A stretch of DNA of 22,814 nt from an uncultured Bacilli bacterium (GCA_910578745.1 CAJTSN010000010.1:1-22814), one strand, 5' to 3'; shown: positions 1-6,264, counted from the stretch's first letter. Notes: generated by a model from the letters alone, not told the origin. Translations and numbers: made by a program.

Positions 1-590
1 CGTGTAAGAGTATATCAGAGACAAAAGTGATTGTTCAAAAACAGGGTTGTGAAATCGATGAAGAAACAGGAGAAATTGGAACGAAGAAAGATACAACTCC
101 TGTTGGGACCGTTATTTCTTATATTATAGCCTCAACTCCTCCAGATGGTTATTTATCTTGTGATGGTTCTGTTTATAAGATTAATGAATATCCAAAATTA
201 GCAGGAGCCATAAAAGAAGGGTTAGGTTCATATAATTATTTTGGCGGAGATGGGACAACTACGTTTGCCGTTCCAGATTTAAGAGGCGAATTTTTAAGGG
301 GTACAGGAACAGCAAGCCGAAATACAGGAACAGGGGTTAGTGTTGGCTTACATCAGAATGCAACAAGTTTTTCCTCTGGTTATGCGACAAGCAATAATGG
401 ACACTTATATTTGCCACATAATCCAAATAAACAATATACTCCTCAAAATTATGATAGTATCTGGTCAGATAGTACAAAAACATCCGTTTTTCACTATAAC
501 AACATGGAAAACAGTCTTTATAAGAGCACTGTAGGAATGATTACGACAAGGCCAACGAATACATCTGTTTTATATTGTATTAAGTATTAA
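1..590 (+). CDS. Phage tail-collar domain protein (5' end outside window)
   Basis: The reading frame is open to the left edge, so the gene probably starts upstream; a GTG at 27 is the first possible internal start. The visible part has the phage tail collar fold signature: a PPDGYLSCDG stretch, a central GGDGTTTFAVPDLRGEFLRG block (about residues 72-92 from the GTG) and a closing RPTNTSVLYCIKY. In phages this domain sits in tail fibres or microcollar proteins that contact the host surface. Similar proteins occur outside prophages in gut Firmicutes with unknown roles. No other phage structural gene is visible downstream: the gene is followed by a hairpin terminator and ordinary chromosomal genes. 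The family call is firm; the role (prophage remnant, tailocin or domesticated secreted protein) is open. Confidence 0.8.
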   Translation, partial: CKSISETKVIVQKQGCEIDEETGEIGTKKDTTPVGTVISYIIASTPPDGYLSCDGSVYKINEYPKLAGAIKEGLGSYNYFGGDGTTTFAVPDLRGEFLRGTGTASRNTGTGVSVGLHQNATSFSSGYATSNNGHLYLPHNPNKQYTPQNYDSIWSDSTKTSVFHYNNMENSLYKSTVGMITTRPTNTSVLYCIKY

Positions 591-607
591 GATAAACAAT
601 TTAAAAG

Positions 608-637
608 ATGAGTTCATAGTGATTATGGCTCATTTTT
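608..637 (+). terminator. Intrinsic terminator after tail-collar gene
   Basis: Ten base pairs form between 608-618 and 624-633 with one bulged T at 614 and a 5-nt loop, followed directly by a T-run (633-637). It lies 18 bases after the stop codon. Confidence 0.7.
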
Positions 638-667
638 GCTTATTTTACTTAGAATTTGAAAAAAAGC

Positions 668-696
668 TTGTGAAGAGGACTATTGCGTGTTATAAT
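668..696 (+). promoter_or_regulatory. SigA-type promoter for the 725 gene
   Basis: TTGTGA (668-673), a 17-base spacer and TATAAT (691-696), with TG at 688-689 giving an extended -10. A GAGGG ribosome site stands before the ATG at 725. Confidence 0.8.
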
Positions 697-724
697 GGTT
701 ACAGAATAAAAGAGGGTAGATAAC

Positions 725-1414
725 ATGGAAAAAGTTTATGTTATGGATAATCGCGGACATGAAACAGAAGCTTTTAAAATTCGCTACTTTAATTATGAAG
801 ATGCAAATTACTTTATCTATACATTAGGAGAAATAGATAAAGATGAATATGTTAAATTATATTTGAAAAAAATAAGAAATGGGGAAGAACAATTCATTTC
901 TGAAGATGATTGGGCACATATTAAAGAGATTATTCAAAAAGTAGTAAAGGAAATAAAAAGTGGTAGAGTTACTTCATTTAGAGATTTGAACATGTCTTCT
1001 TTAAATGAAATCATGGAAACAGATACACGTATTTTTAAATTAAAAAAATCAGTTGTAGAAGAGATTATTTATGAGGAACCACGAGTAGAAATTCGAGAAG
1101 AAATTATTGAAGATCCAATTCGAGAAGAAAAAAACAAAGATTCATTTATTGAAAGTATAGGAAATAGCATAAAAAATAATTATGCGGATGATTTTTCGAG
1201 TTTTAGGAAAGAAGAACCAAGAGTAAAATCGACTCGTATAAGTAATCCTGTAAGCAATGAATATCGTGATAAAAGTGTAATGCTACAAAAAGAGTTAGAG
1301 GAATATAAAGTTATCACATTTAAATTAAAAGAAGAAAATAATATTTTACGAAAGAAATTGGTAGAATATCGTGAAAAGTTAGAGTCAATTAAGGCTATGA
1401 GTAGTGATATTTAG
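725..1414 (+). CDS. DUF1292-like protein with coiled-coil C-terminus
   Basis: This 229-aa cytosolic protein has no signal peptide. Residues 1-55 resemble the small DUF1292 (YrzB-like) fold: a beta-rich segment carrying YVMDNRGHETEAFKI, a central FIYTLGEID and YVKLYLKKI. The middle (about 105-180) is acidic, low complexity and rich in EE/RE pairs. The last 45 residues are a heptad-like coiled coil (LQKELEEYKVITFKLKEENN and on). It has its own promoter and terminator, so it looks monocistronic. DUF1292 has no established biochemical function. The family assignment rests on recalled pattern similarity and is moderate; the function is unknown. Confidence 0.6.
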   Translation: MEKVYVMDNRGHETEAFKIRYFNYEDANYFIYTLGEIDKDEYVKLYLKKIRNGEEQFISEDDWAHIKEIIQKVVKEIKSGRVTSFRDLNMSSLNEIMETDTRIFKLKKSVVEEIIYEEPRVEIREEIIEDPIREEKNKDSFIESIGNSIKNNYADDFSSFRKEEPRVKSTRISNPVSNEYRDKSVMLQKELEEYKVITFKLKEENNILRKKLVEYREKLESIKAMSSDI

Positions 1415-1433
1415 AAGAGCTAGTTTCTTTAAG

Positions 1434-1461
1434 AAAAAGTAACCAAAGTGTTACTTTTTTT
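1434..1461 (+). terminator. Intrinsic terminator after the 725 gene
   Basis: Perfect 10-bp stem (1434-1443 with 1450-1459), 6-nt loop and T-run to 1461, placed 20 bases after the stop codon. It ends just before the next gene's leader, so that gene is fed by readthrough or an unseen promoter. Confidence 0.85.
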
Positions 1462-1496
1462 GTCGTGATGTGCATAAGATGAAGTGGGGTGAATAT

Positions 1497-2399
1497 ATGA
1501 GAAATCTAATCAATTACTATTATCAATTAGAACCAATCGATATTCACCACTCGAATGCCTATTATACTTTTATCGTTAAAAATGAAAAATATAGATTACA
1601 AGAAATTCCTGATATTTCTGTTGAACAGGTATATCATTTTATGATGGAACTTTGGCAACGTGGGGTTTATACGCATCAAATCGTAACTACAGTAACGAAC
1701 GAATATTTTGTTCATTTCGATCAAAAAAAATATGTTTTGTTAAAATATTATGTCGATGAAAAAGAAGAGATTTCTTTTTCTCTTTTAGAAGAATTTCAAA
1801 GACAACTGTTATATCTTCCTCCGATTGAAGCGTCTAAAAATAGAAAATGGAGTGATTTATGGAGTGAAAAAATTGATTATTTTGAGTATCAAATGAGTCA
1901 ATTTGGAGTGAAATATCCAATTATTCGCGAAAGTTTTTCTTATTATGTGGGACTGGCTGAGGTTGGTATTTCTCTATTTAATACTTATTTTGATGTAGAA
2001 GAAAAAACAATTGTATCCCATAGACGCATAAAGTGGAATAGTACCCTGTATGATTTATATGATCCATTTAATTTAATTGAAGATAGTAAAGTAAGAGATA
2101 GCGCTGAATACTTTAAATCCCTCTATATGAAGAAAGAAACTATTTTAGAAGAGATTATTCTTTATTTAAGAAATCCATATTTATCCAATTATGATAGAAT
2201 GCTATTTTTTATAAGGATGTTATTTCCTTCCTTTTACTTTGATGCGTATGAGGAAATTATGGATAATCAAAAAAGTGATGAACCTTTAAAAGAAATTATT
2301 GAGAAAAGTAAGAATTATGATCATTTATTAAGGGGAATTTATAATGAACTTTCCAATTATATGACAGTTCCTTATATTTCATGGTTAAAAAAAATGTAG
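1497..2399 (+). CDS. YutH/CotS-like spore-coat kinase-fold protein
   Basis: This is a 300-aa protein. The frame is open from ATG 1470, but ATG 1497 has a GGGGTG ribosome site at proper spacing and gives MRNLINYYY as N-terminus. The pattern is that of the CotS/YutH family, an aminoglycoside-phosphotransferase-like fold with a degraded active site. It has an N-terminal lobe with short beta segments (YTFIVKNEKYRLQE), an SHRRIKW stretch in the place of the catalytic loop, and YDPFNLIEDSKVRDSAEYFK after it. In Bacillus these proteins belong to the spore coat. In B. subtilis yutH lies near the Nfu-type gene yutI, and here an Nfu gene is the convergent neighbour, which supports orthology with YutH. 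The family is likely; whether it acts in sporulation here is inferred. Confidence 0.6.
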   Translation: MRNLINYYYQLEPIDIHHSNAYYTFIVKNEKYRLQEIPDISVEQVYHFMMELWQRGVYTHQIVTTVTNEYFVHFDQKKYVLLKYYVDEKEEISFSLLEEFQRQLLYLPPIEASKNRKWSDLWSEKIDYFEYQMSQFGVKYPIIRESFSYYVGLAEVGISLFNTYFDVEEKTIVSHRRIKWNSTLYDLYDPFNLIEDSKVRDSAEYFKSLYMKKETILEEIILYLRNPYLSNYDRMLFFIRMLFPSFYFDAYEEIMDNQKSDEPLKEIIEKSKNYDHLLRGIYNELSNYMTVPYISWLKKM

Positions 2400-2417
2400 T
2401 TATTCCTCTACATTTTT
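2387..2417. terminator. Bidirectional terminator across two convergent stop codons
   Basis: The arms at 2390-2399 and 2408-2417 pair perfectly around an 8-nt loop. Rightward transcripts end in U5; leftward transcripts end in about U8. The left arm contains the TAG of the YutH-like gene and the loop begins with the stop codon of the Nfu gene, so the hairpin is built from both coding ends. Confidence 0.8.
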
Positions 2418-2669
2418 AATTTCTAAATCTTCAAAGCCTTCACTTATATTTCGAACTTCTAAAACCTCAGGCACTTCTTCTTTAATAGCAAATTCAATTC
2501 CATCTTTTAGTGTAAAATCAATCATCATACAATCCGCACATGCTCCCATCATTTTGATATAGACAATATTGTTTTCATATTTTATAAATTCAATATCCCC
2601 TCCATCGTTGATGAGATATGGTCTAAGAGTATCAATAATTTCGATAATTTTTTTTTCTGTTTCTTTCAT
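2400..2669 (-). CDS. NifU C-terminal-type Fe-S scaffold (YutI-like)
   Basis: This 89-aa protein consists only of the Nfu domain. It has an N-terminal helix followed by LRPYLINDGGDIEF (residues 15-28), then the beta segment IVYIKMMG and the cluster-binding CADC (Cys44, Cys47). Such stand-alone Nfu proteins hold a bridging 4Fe-4S cluster between two monomers and pass it to target enzymes. The frame runs upstream to 2726, but ATG 2669 is preceded by GGTGAT and starts at the usual family position, so it is the better start. The residues after CADC are MMIDF, whereas many relatives have P and S there. It is convergent with the YutH-like gene and shares its terminator. Confidence 0.9.
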   Translation of the reverse strand: MKETEKKIIEIIDTLRPYLINDGGDIEFIKYENNIVYIKMMGACADCMMIDFTLKDGIEFAIKEEVPEVLEVRNISEGFEDLEIKNVEE

Positions 2670-2987
2670 GTTATCACCATTTTTATTATACAATGAATAT
2701 GAAAAATAGAAAAGTTTTTTATACAAGAGAACTTGTATTTATTTTTTCATTTATTTAAACATTTTCTACAAATTATTTGTTTATATTGTTTCCTATTTTC
2801 GAATAAATTCATCTTTGATTTTAACTAAAATTTCTTCAAAATAGAAATAGAAACAATATATTAAAGAAAAAATTTATTTATATTCATTACAGAACAATCC
2901 CAATTAAGAGTGAAGCAAAAAAAGTTATGATTTATGAAGAACAATTAGTGGAAGAAATGTCAAGTATCAAGTGATTAAAGAGCCGAC
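2670..2987. other. Gene-free stretch between nfu and the ABC-F promoter
   Basis: Very AT-rich. It contains a likely promoter for the Nfu gene on the minus strand (TATAAT read on that strand at about 2687-2692) and a rightward hairpin at 2721-2748. There is also a rightward open stretch ending in TGA at 2972-2974 that translates as YRTIPIKSEAKKVMIYEEQ and a few more residues. That stretch may be the tail of a lost gene, or chance. The left end of the mobile element should lie in or near this stretch, but I see no repeat that fixes it. Confidence 0.4.
2721..2748 (+). terminator. Orphan rightward hairpin terminator
   Basis: Perfect 7-bp stem (2721-2727 with 2732-2738), AGAA loop and T-rich tail TTATTTTTT. 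No rightward gene precedes it; it lies upstream of the leftward Nfu gene, so it may be left over from a lost gene or insulate the nfu promoter. Confidence 0.45.
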
Positions 2988-3015
2988 TTGTAAAAAGGAA
3001 AAAATGTGCTATAAT
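2988..3015 (+). promoter_or_regulatory. Promoter of the ABC-F leader transcript
   Basis: TTGTAA (2988-2993), a 16-base spacer and TATAAT (3010-3015) with TG at 3007-3008 (extended -10). It sits 24 bases before the leader-peptide start codon. Confidence 0.75.
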
Positions 3016-3039
3016 ATAAATAAAGAAGGAGGGATTACT

Positions 3040-3093
3040 ATGTTTAGTATAGACCATGTTATCATGTATACATTAGTAATCACACCTGTATAA
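3040..3093 (+). CDS. 17-aa leader peptide of the ABC-F gene
   Basis: A strong ribosome site (AAGGAGGG) precedes an ATG that opens MFSIDHVIMYTLVITPV, then TAA. The 16 bases of ribosome site plus start codon are nearly repeated before the ABC-F gene (AGGAGGGATTACTATG here, AGGAGAGATTACTATG at 3187-3202). The last codons and the stop form the left arm of the following terminator hairpin. A ribosome held at the ITPV end would therefore cover that arm and allow transcription to go on. This is the arrangement of drug-induced stalling leaders ahead of erm and ABC-F genes. The peptide itself matches no leader that I recognise; its role is inferred from position. Confidence 0.7.
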   Translation: MFSIDHVIMYTLVITPV

Positions 3094-3130
3094 ACTAGAA
3101 TTTAAAAATAGTAAGCAGGTGTGAGTTTTT
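3080..3130 (+). terminator. Attenuator hairpin 1 overlapping the leader peptide
   Basis: Arms 3080-3088 and 3116-3124 pair perfectly (9 bp, TCACACCTG with CAGGTGTGA) around a 27-nt AT-rich loop, followed by GTTTTT. The left arm is the 3' end of the leader ORF, which makes it a candidate translation-controlled terminator. Confidence 0.75.
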
Positions 3131-3132
3131 GT

Positions 3133-3174
3133 CATGCCTGCATCCGCCATATGGATGCTCTGTATGGTTTTTTT
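3133..3174 (+). terminator. Attenuator hairpin 2, like the leader of tet(M)-type genes
   Basis: GCATCC (3140-3145) pairs with GGATGC (3153-3158) around a 7-nt loop. An outer helix (CATGC with GTATG) extends it, and T7 follows (3168-3174). From memory, the sequence at 3140-3180, which reads YGCSVWFFYV in one frame, resembles the leader ahead of Tn916-type tet(M) genes. This was not checked by alignment. Confidence 0.7.
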
Positions 3175-3199
3175 ATGTAAAATTAAAGGAGAGATTACT

Positions 3200-4813
3200 A
3201 TGATAGATATAAGTTTAAATAAAATAACAATAAATTATGGATTTGGTGATGTACTAAAAGATGTATCTCTTGACATCAACAGAGGAGAAATTGTTTCATT
3301 AATTGGTCCCAATGGCTCTGGAAAGACCACAATCCTAAAACTAATTATGGGAATTGAAATTCCTACATCGGGAACAATTGCAATACGAAAAAATACAACT
3401 ATTGGCTATTTAAGTCAAATGGAAAATATTGAAAATGAAAATCGTAAAGTAAAGGATATATTATATAAAAGTATAAATAATATATTAAATATGGAAAATA
3501 CATTGAAAAAATATGAAGAAAAAATGACAACGGCAAATAACAAAGAATTGGAAAAAATAATTAGTAAATATACAAATTTACAAGAACAGTTTATGAATTT
3601 AGGTGGTTATGAAATTAATGAGAAAATCGGCAAAATAGTAAAGGGGTTTAAAATAGAACATTTGTTAGATTCATATTATAATACCTTATCAGGTGTTGAG
3701 AAAAGAATCGTATCTTTTGCAGCTTTAATGATTAAAAATCCTGATATATTACTTTTGGATGAACCTACTAATCATTTAGATATAGATACTTTAGAATGGC
3801 TAGAAAAATTTTTAAAGAGTTATAAGGGCACAATTCTTTTTGTATCCCATGATAGATATTTTTTAGATAGGATATCTAATAAAATCATTTTTCTTGATGA
3901 TGGCATTTTAGACATATATTATGGGAATTATACTTATTTTTTAGAAGAGAATGAAAAACGTATAATGCTCGAATTTAAAGATTATAAAGATCAGCAAAAG
4001 CAAATGAGGTCCATGAAAGAAAGTATTAAAAAATTGAGGTATTTTGGTTATCTTGGCAATAATGAAAGATTTTTTAAAAGGGCTAAAGCTATTGAAAAAA
4101 GATTGGAAAAAATGGAAAAATTAAATAAACGGAAAGAAAAAACAATATTACCACTAGAATTTAATTTAGGAAATAGATCTGGAGAAGATGTATTAGTCAT
4201 AAGTCATCTAAATATTGGTTTTGATAGTAAAACGATTTTTGATGATGCTCATTTCACTATAAAATATAAAGATCATGTATGTTTAATGGGAAAAAATGGT
4301 AGTGGGAAAAGCACTTTGATAAGAGAAATAGTAAAAAAGAATGACAGTATTAAATTAGGCACTAATATAAATATAGGTTATATTCCACAAGAAATTACTT
4401 TTGATAATGATAAAACTATATATGAAATTGCCAGAAAAAGCTTTAAGGGTGAGGAGTCCCATTTAAGAAGTGCTCTATTTAAGTTTATGTTTACCAAAAA
4501 TACAATTTGTAAAAGGGTTTCTAAATTATCAGGAGGAGAAAAGGTGCGATTAAAATTATTTTGTTTAATGCAAGAAAATATCAATTTTTTGATATTAGAC
4601 GAGCCCACGAATCATATGGATATAACAACGCGTGAAATCCTTGAAGATACTTTGAATGAATATGACGGAACAATACTTTTCGTTTCCCATGATAGGTGCT
4701 TTATCAATAAAATTGCTAATAAAATTGTTAATATTCAAGATAACAAACTAGTGGAATATATCGGTAATTATGATGATTATAAAGATACAATAAATAGACT
4801 TAATAATAAATAA
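3200..4813 (+). CDS. ABC-F ATPase, likely antibiotic ribosomal-protection protein
   Basis: This 537-aa soluble protein has two ABC domains and no membrane segments, as in ABC-F. Domain 1 has Walker A GPNGSGKT (36-43), a weak signature LSGVE (163-167), Walker B ILLLDE (183-188) and VSHD (215-218). Domain 2 has Walker A GKNGSGKS (364-371), signature LSGGE (443-447), Walker B FLILDE (463-468) and a second VSHD. The basic helical linker at about 250-330, including NNERFFKRAKAIEK, is the part that reaches the ribosome in this family. ATG 3200 has an AGGAGA site; the in-frame stretch from 3134 belongs to the leader hairpin. The regulated leader and mobile context favour resistance (macrolide, lincosamide, streptogramin or pleuromutilin class) over a housekeeping translation factor. 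The exact subfamily and drug range are not recognisable by eye. The first signature lacks its second glycine. Confidence 0.85.
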   Translation: MIDISLNKITINYGFGDVLKDVSLDINRGEIVSLIGPNGSGKTTILKLIMGIEIPTSGTIAIRKNTTIGYLSQMENIENENRKVKDILYKSINNILNMENTLKKYEEKMTTANNKELEKIISKYTNLQEQFMNLGGYEINEKIGKIVKGFKIEHLLDSYYNTLSGVEKRIVSFAALMIKNPDILLLDEPTNHLDIDTLEWLEKFLKSYKGTILFVSHDRYFLDRISNKIIFLDDGILDIYYGNYTYFLEENEKRIMLEFKDYKDQQKQMRSMKESIKKLRYFGYLGNNERFFKRAKAIEKRLEKMEKLNKRKEKTILPLEFNLGNRSGEDVLVISHLNIGFDSKTIFDDAHFTIKYKDHVCLMGKNGSGKSTLIREIVKKNDSIKLGTNINIGYIPQEITFDNDKTIYEIARKSFKGEESHLRSALFKFMFTKNTICKRVSKLSGGEKVRLKLFCLMQENINFLILDEPTNHMDITTREILEDTLNEYDGTILFVSHDRCFINKIANKIVNIQDNKLVEYIGNYDDYKDTINRLNNK

Positions 4814-4839
4814 ATTTATAATTAGTAATGGTTTAGTCA

Positions 4840-4880
4840 GCAGAAATCCAAAAGAAACTTTGTAACTAATGGATTTCTGC
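4840..4880 (+). terminator. Hairpin after the ABC-F gene
   Basis: Perfect 11-bp inverted repeat (4840-4850 with 4870-4880), 19-nt loop and no T-run. It may protect the mRNA 3' end or belong to the transfer region that follows. Confidence 0.45.
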
Positions 4881-4885
4881 ATAAA

Positions 4886-4950
4886 ACTAACTCTTTAGAC
4901 GAGTTAGTAACACACTACTAAGTCGGCAGAGCCAACTTAGATATCGTGTG
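4886..4950 (-). other. MobV/pMV158-type origin of transfer (oriT)
   Basis: Read on the minus strand, TAGTGTG/TTA occurs with the expected nick between 4911 and 4910; this is the nick sequence known for MobM of pMV158. Just upstream on that strand is an inverted repeat: 10 bp between 4918-4927 and 4931-4940 around a 3-nt loop, with one G-T wobble on that strand, plus CACAC/GTGTG (4911-4915 with 4946-4950). Just past the nick is a second 8-bp inverted repeat (4886-4893 with 4901-4908). The combination of hairpin, TAGTGTG and TTA is the hallmark of MobV origins. No MobV relaxase is encoded in the window, so transfer would need one in trans. Confidence 0.75.
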
Positions 4951-4980
4951 CCAAAGGTGATCCTTTGGAAACCCAATTAA

Positions 4981-5024
4981 GCAACATATTACAAAATTTC
5001 ATATTGTAATATTGTTGCCTTTTT
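4981..5024 (+). terminator. Strong rightward terminator after oriT
   Basis: A 14-bp stem (4981-4994 with 5004-5018, one bulged base) followed by CTTTTT. It probably ends the ABC-F transcript. Confidence 0.75.
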
Positions 5025-5050
5025 ATTTGTCTTGCGACTTCATAAAAAGC

Positions 5051-5105
5051 AAAAAAAGACTACCACTTTCATCAGCATAGCTGACAAAACGTGATAGCTT
5101 TTTTC
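5051..5105. terminator. Bidirectional terminator between ABC-F and the membrane-protein gene
   Basis: Long imperfect hairpin made of AAAAAAG/CTTTTTT, CTA-CAC/GTG-TAG and TCAGC/GCTGA with a 3-nt loop. It has T-runs on both strands, so it can end both convergent transcripts. Confidence 0.65.
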
Positions 5106-5110
5106 TTATG

Positions 5111-5156
5111 AAAATAACCTAATTGCTAATCTTACGAAAAGCAAAAAGGTTATTTT
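5111..5156 (-). terminator. Inverted repeat at the end of the membrane-protein gene
   Basis: Nine perfect base pairs (5111-5119 with 5148-5156) around a 28-nt loop. The right arm contains the stop codon of the membrane-protein gene. It could be a weak terminator helping the one at 5051-5105. Confidence 0.35.
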
Positions 5157-5599
5157 CTTTTATGGTTGTATTTCTTTTCTAGTAATCTTGCAGTATCTCT
5201 TTTAGCTACATATATTGATAAGTAAGTAAATGCTTCATAGATAATCATTACAATAAAGAATCCAATTATGATATAAGGATTATTTATTATATCTTTTCTA
5301 ATACATTCTACACCTTGAATAAATAGATAAATAATACCAAAGAATACAGTTGATAAAGTTGTTGTATCATCAAAGGATCTTTGAATTACTTTTGATTCTT
5401 CTGTATCAGCATTTAATCCTCTTGCACTCCATTTTTTGATTACTAATAATACGAGTACCATTAGAAATGGTGTGATAACCCAATATAATCTATAACCATA
5501 ATCATTTTTAAGCATTAATACTAATACTAGACTTACTATCATAAAAATATTTAATAACACAATTCCAATATTTCTTATTATAGTTTTACTTTTTTGCAT
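5150..5599 (-). CDS. Four-helix membrane protein paired with XRE regulator
   Basis: This 149-aa integral membrane protein has hydrophobic segments at about 9-29, 38-54, 82-95 and 107-128. A polar loop lies between the second and third, and the C-terminus is basic (LLEKKYNHKRK). The start overlaps the end of the upstream XRE gene by 14 bases, so the two are translated as one operon. Small membrane proteins next to XRE regulators are common on Gram-positive elements and chromosomes, but I do not recognise a named family and assign no function. A signal-sensing, immunity or toxin/antidote role would each fit. Confidence 0.7.
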   Translation of the reverse strand: MQKSKTIIRNIGIVLLNIFMIVSLVLVLMLKNDYGYRLYWVITPFLMVLVLLVIKKWSARGLNADTEESKVIQRSFDDTTTLSTVFFGIIYLFIQGVECIRKDIINNPYIIIGFFIVMIIYEAFTYLSIYVAKRDTARLLEKKYNHKRK

Positions 5600-6086
5600 T
5601 CTTATTTCTCTCCTTTACTTTTAAACTTTGTATTAAATTTACTATTTCATTTGATGTAGTTATTTGATAATTAGTATCTTCTATTGTATGTAGCAGTAAT
5701 TCTTTTTCACTTTGGATTATGTCTTTATTTAAATTTTCTTCACATGACTTAACTAATTGCTTTAAATTTGTAATACTCCCTAAAACATTGATTTCAGCTT
5801 CATTTAATTCATCTAAAGTCATTTTACCATAATAATCTTTAATAAATGGATTTAAAGGACTAACTTCCATACCTAACCCTATTTTATACATCATTTCATT
5901 ATAATTTACATTGATATGCTGACTTATCTTTCTAAGCATTTTAGGGTTTGGAGTTTCAATTTCTCCTGATTCTATTTTAGATAGTTGAGCATTACTAATA
6001 CTAGCAATTTTGGCAAGTTGTCTTTGTGAAAGGTTTGCTTTTTCTCTAGCTTCAGCAATAATTTCACCAATCTTTTTTTCTTGCAT
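5586..6086 (-). CDS. XRE-family transcriptional regulator
   Basis: This 166-aa protein starts at ATG 6086, which has an AGAGGTG site; the frame continues upstream to 6116 without a good site. Residues 5-60 form a helix-turn-helix of the lambda Cro/C1 type (IGEIIAEAREKANLSQRQLA, then ISNAQLSKIESGE and PNPKMLRKIS). The rest is helical and charged, suited to dimerisation or partner binding. Its own promoter and the divergent promoter both carry TGTTAA inverted repeats, so it is probably an autorepressor that also silences the rightward operon starting at 6265. There is no Ser/Lys autocleavage pair or metalloprotease partner, so how it is relieved is unclear; the co-transcribed membrane protein is a candidate partner. 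Confidence 0.85.
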   Translation of the reverse strand: MQEKKIGEIIAEAREKANLSQRQLAKIASISNAQLSKIESGEIETPNPKMLRKISQHINVNYNEMMYKIGLGMEVSPLNPFIKDYYGKMTLDELNEAEINVLGSITNLKQLVKSCEENLNKDIIQSEKELLLHTIEDTNYQITTSNEIVNLIQSLKVKERNKNAKK

Positions 6087-6106
6087 AATGAACACCTCTT
6101 GCACTA

Positions 6107-6135
6107 ATAATAGCATATATGTTAAATAAAATCAA
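6107..6135 (-). promoter_or_regulatory. Promoter of the XRE operon
   Basis: On the minus strand: TTGATT (6135-6130), a 17-base spacer and TATTAT (6112-6107). The operator at 6120-6137 covers the -35 box and most of the spacer. Confidence 0.7.
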
Positions 6136-6137
6136 CA
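6120..6137. promoter_or_regulatory. Operator site 1 (TGTTAA type)
   Basis: TGTTAAATAAAATCAACA is an imperfect 18-bp inverted repeat matching the site at 6199-6216 in half-site sequence and spacing. Likely bound by the XRE protein to repress its own promoter. Confidence 0.6.
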
Positions 6138-6164
6138 TTTTAAATAAAAATGTTTCAAAAAGTG

Positions 6165-6193
6165 TTGACAAGATAGTAATTATTATGTATATT
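6165..6193 (+). promoter_or_regulatory. Promoter of the rightward element operon
   Basis: Consensus TTGACA (6165-6170), 17-base spacer and TATATT (6188-6193). Operators 2 and 3 lie just downstream of the -10, where a bound repressor would block transcription. Confidence 0.8.
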
Positions 6194-6198
6194 ATTGA

Positions 6199-6216
6199 TG
6201 TTAATTAAATTTAACA
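6199..6216. promoter_or_regulatory. Operator site 2 (TGTTAA type)
   Basis: TGTTAATTAAATTTAACA has perfect 6-bp half-sites around 6 bases. It covers the expected start of the rightward transcript. A third, half-complete copy begins at 6230 (TGTTAATTATTTAA). Confidence 0.65.
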
Positions 6217-6264
6217 CATTATTTTAAAATGTTAATTATTTAAAAGAAAGGAGGAAATCTATGA

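Noticed and set aside
2940..3000. Left attachment repeat matching 9975-10000
   Set aside because: Only short, chance-level matches such as TGTCA; serine integrase ends do not need a long repeat, so nothing can be claimed.
3134..3199. N-terminal extension of the ABC-F protein starting MPASAIWMLC
   Set aside because: It is the second attenuator hairpin read in frame; ATG 3200 has the ribosome site and the normal family start.
4378..4608. 76-aa minus-strand ORF inside the ABC-F gene
   Set aside because: Antisense shadow of the second ATP-binding domain.
4814..5149. Remnant of a relaxase gene near the oriT
   Set aside because: All frames in this stretch are closed; it consists of hairpins, the oriT and terminators.
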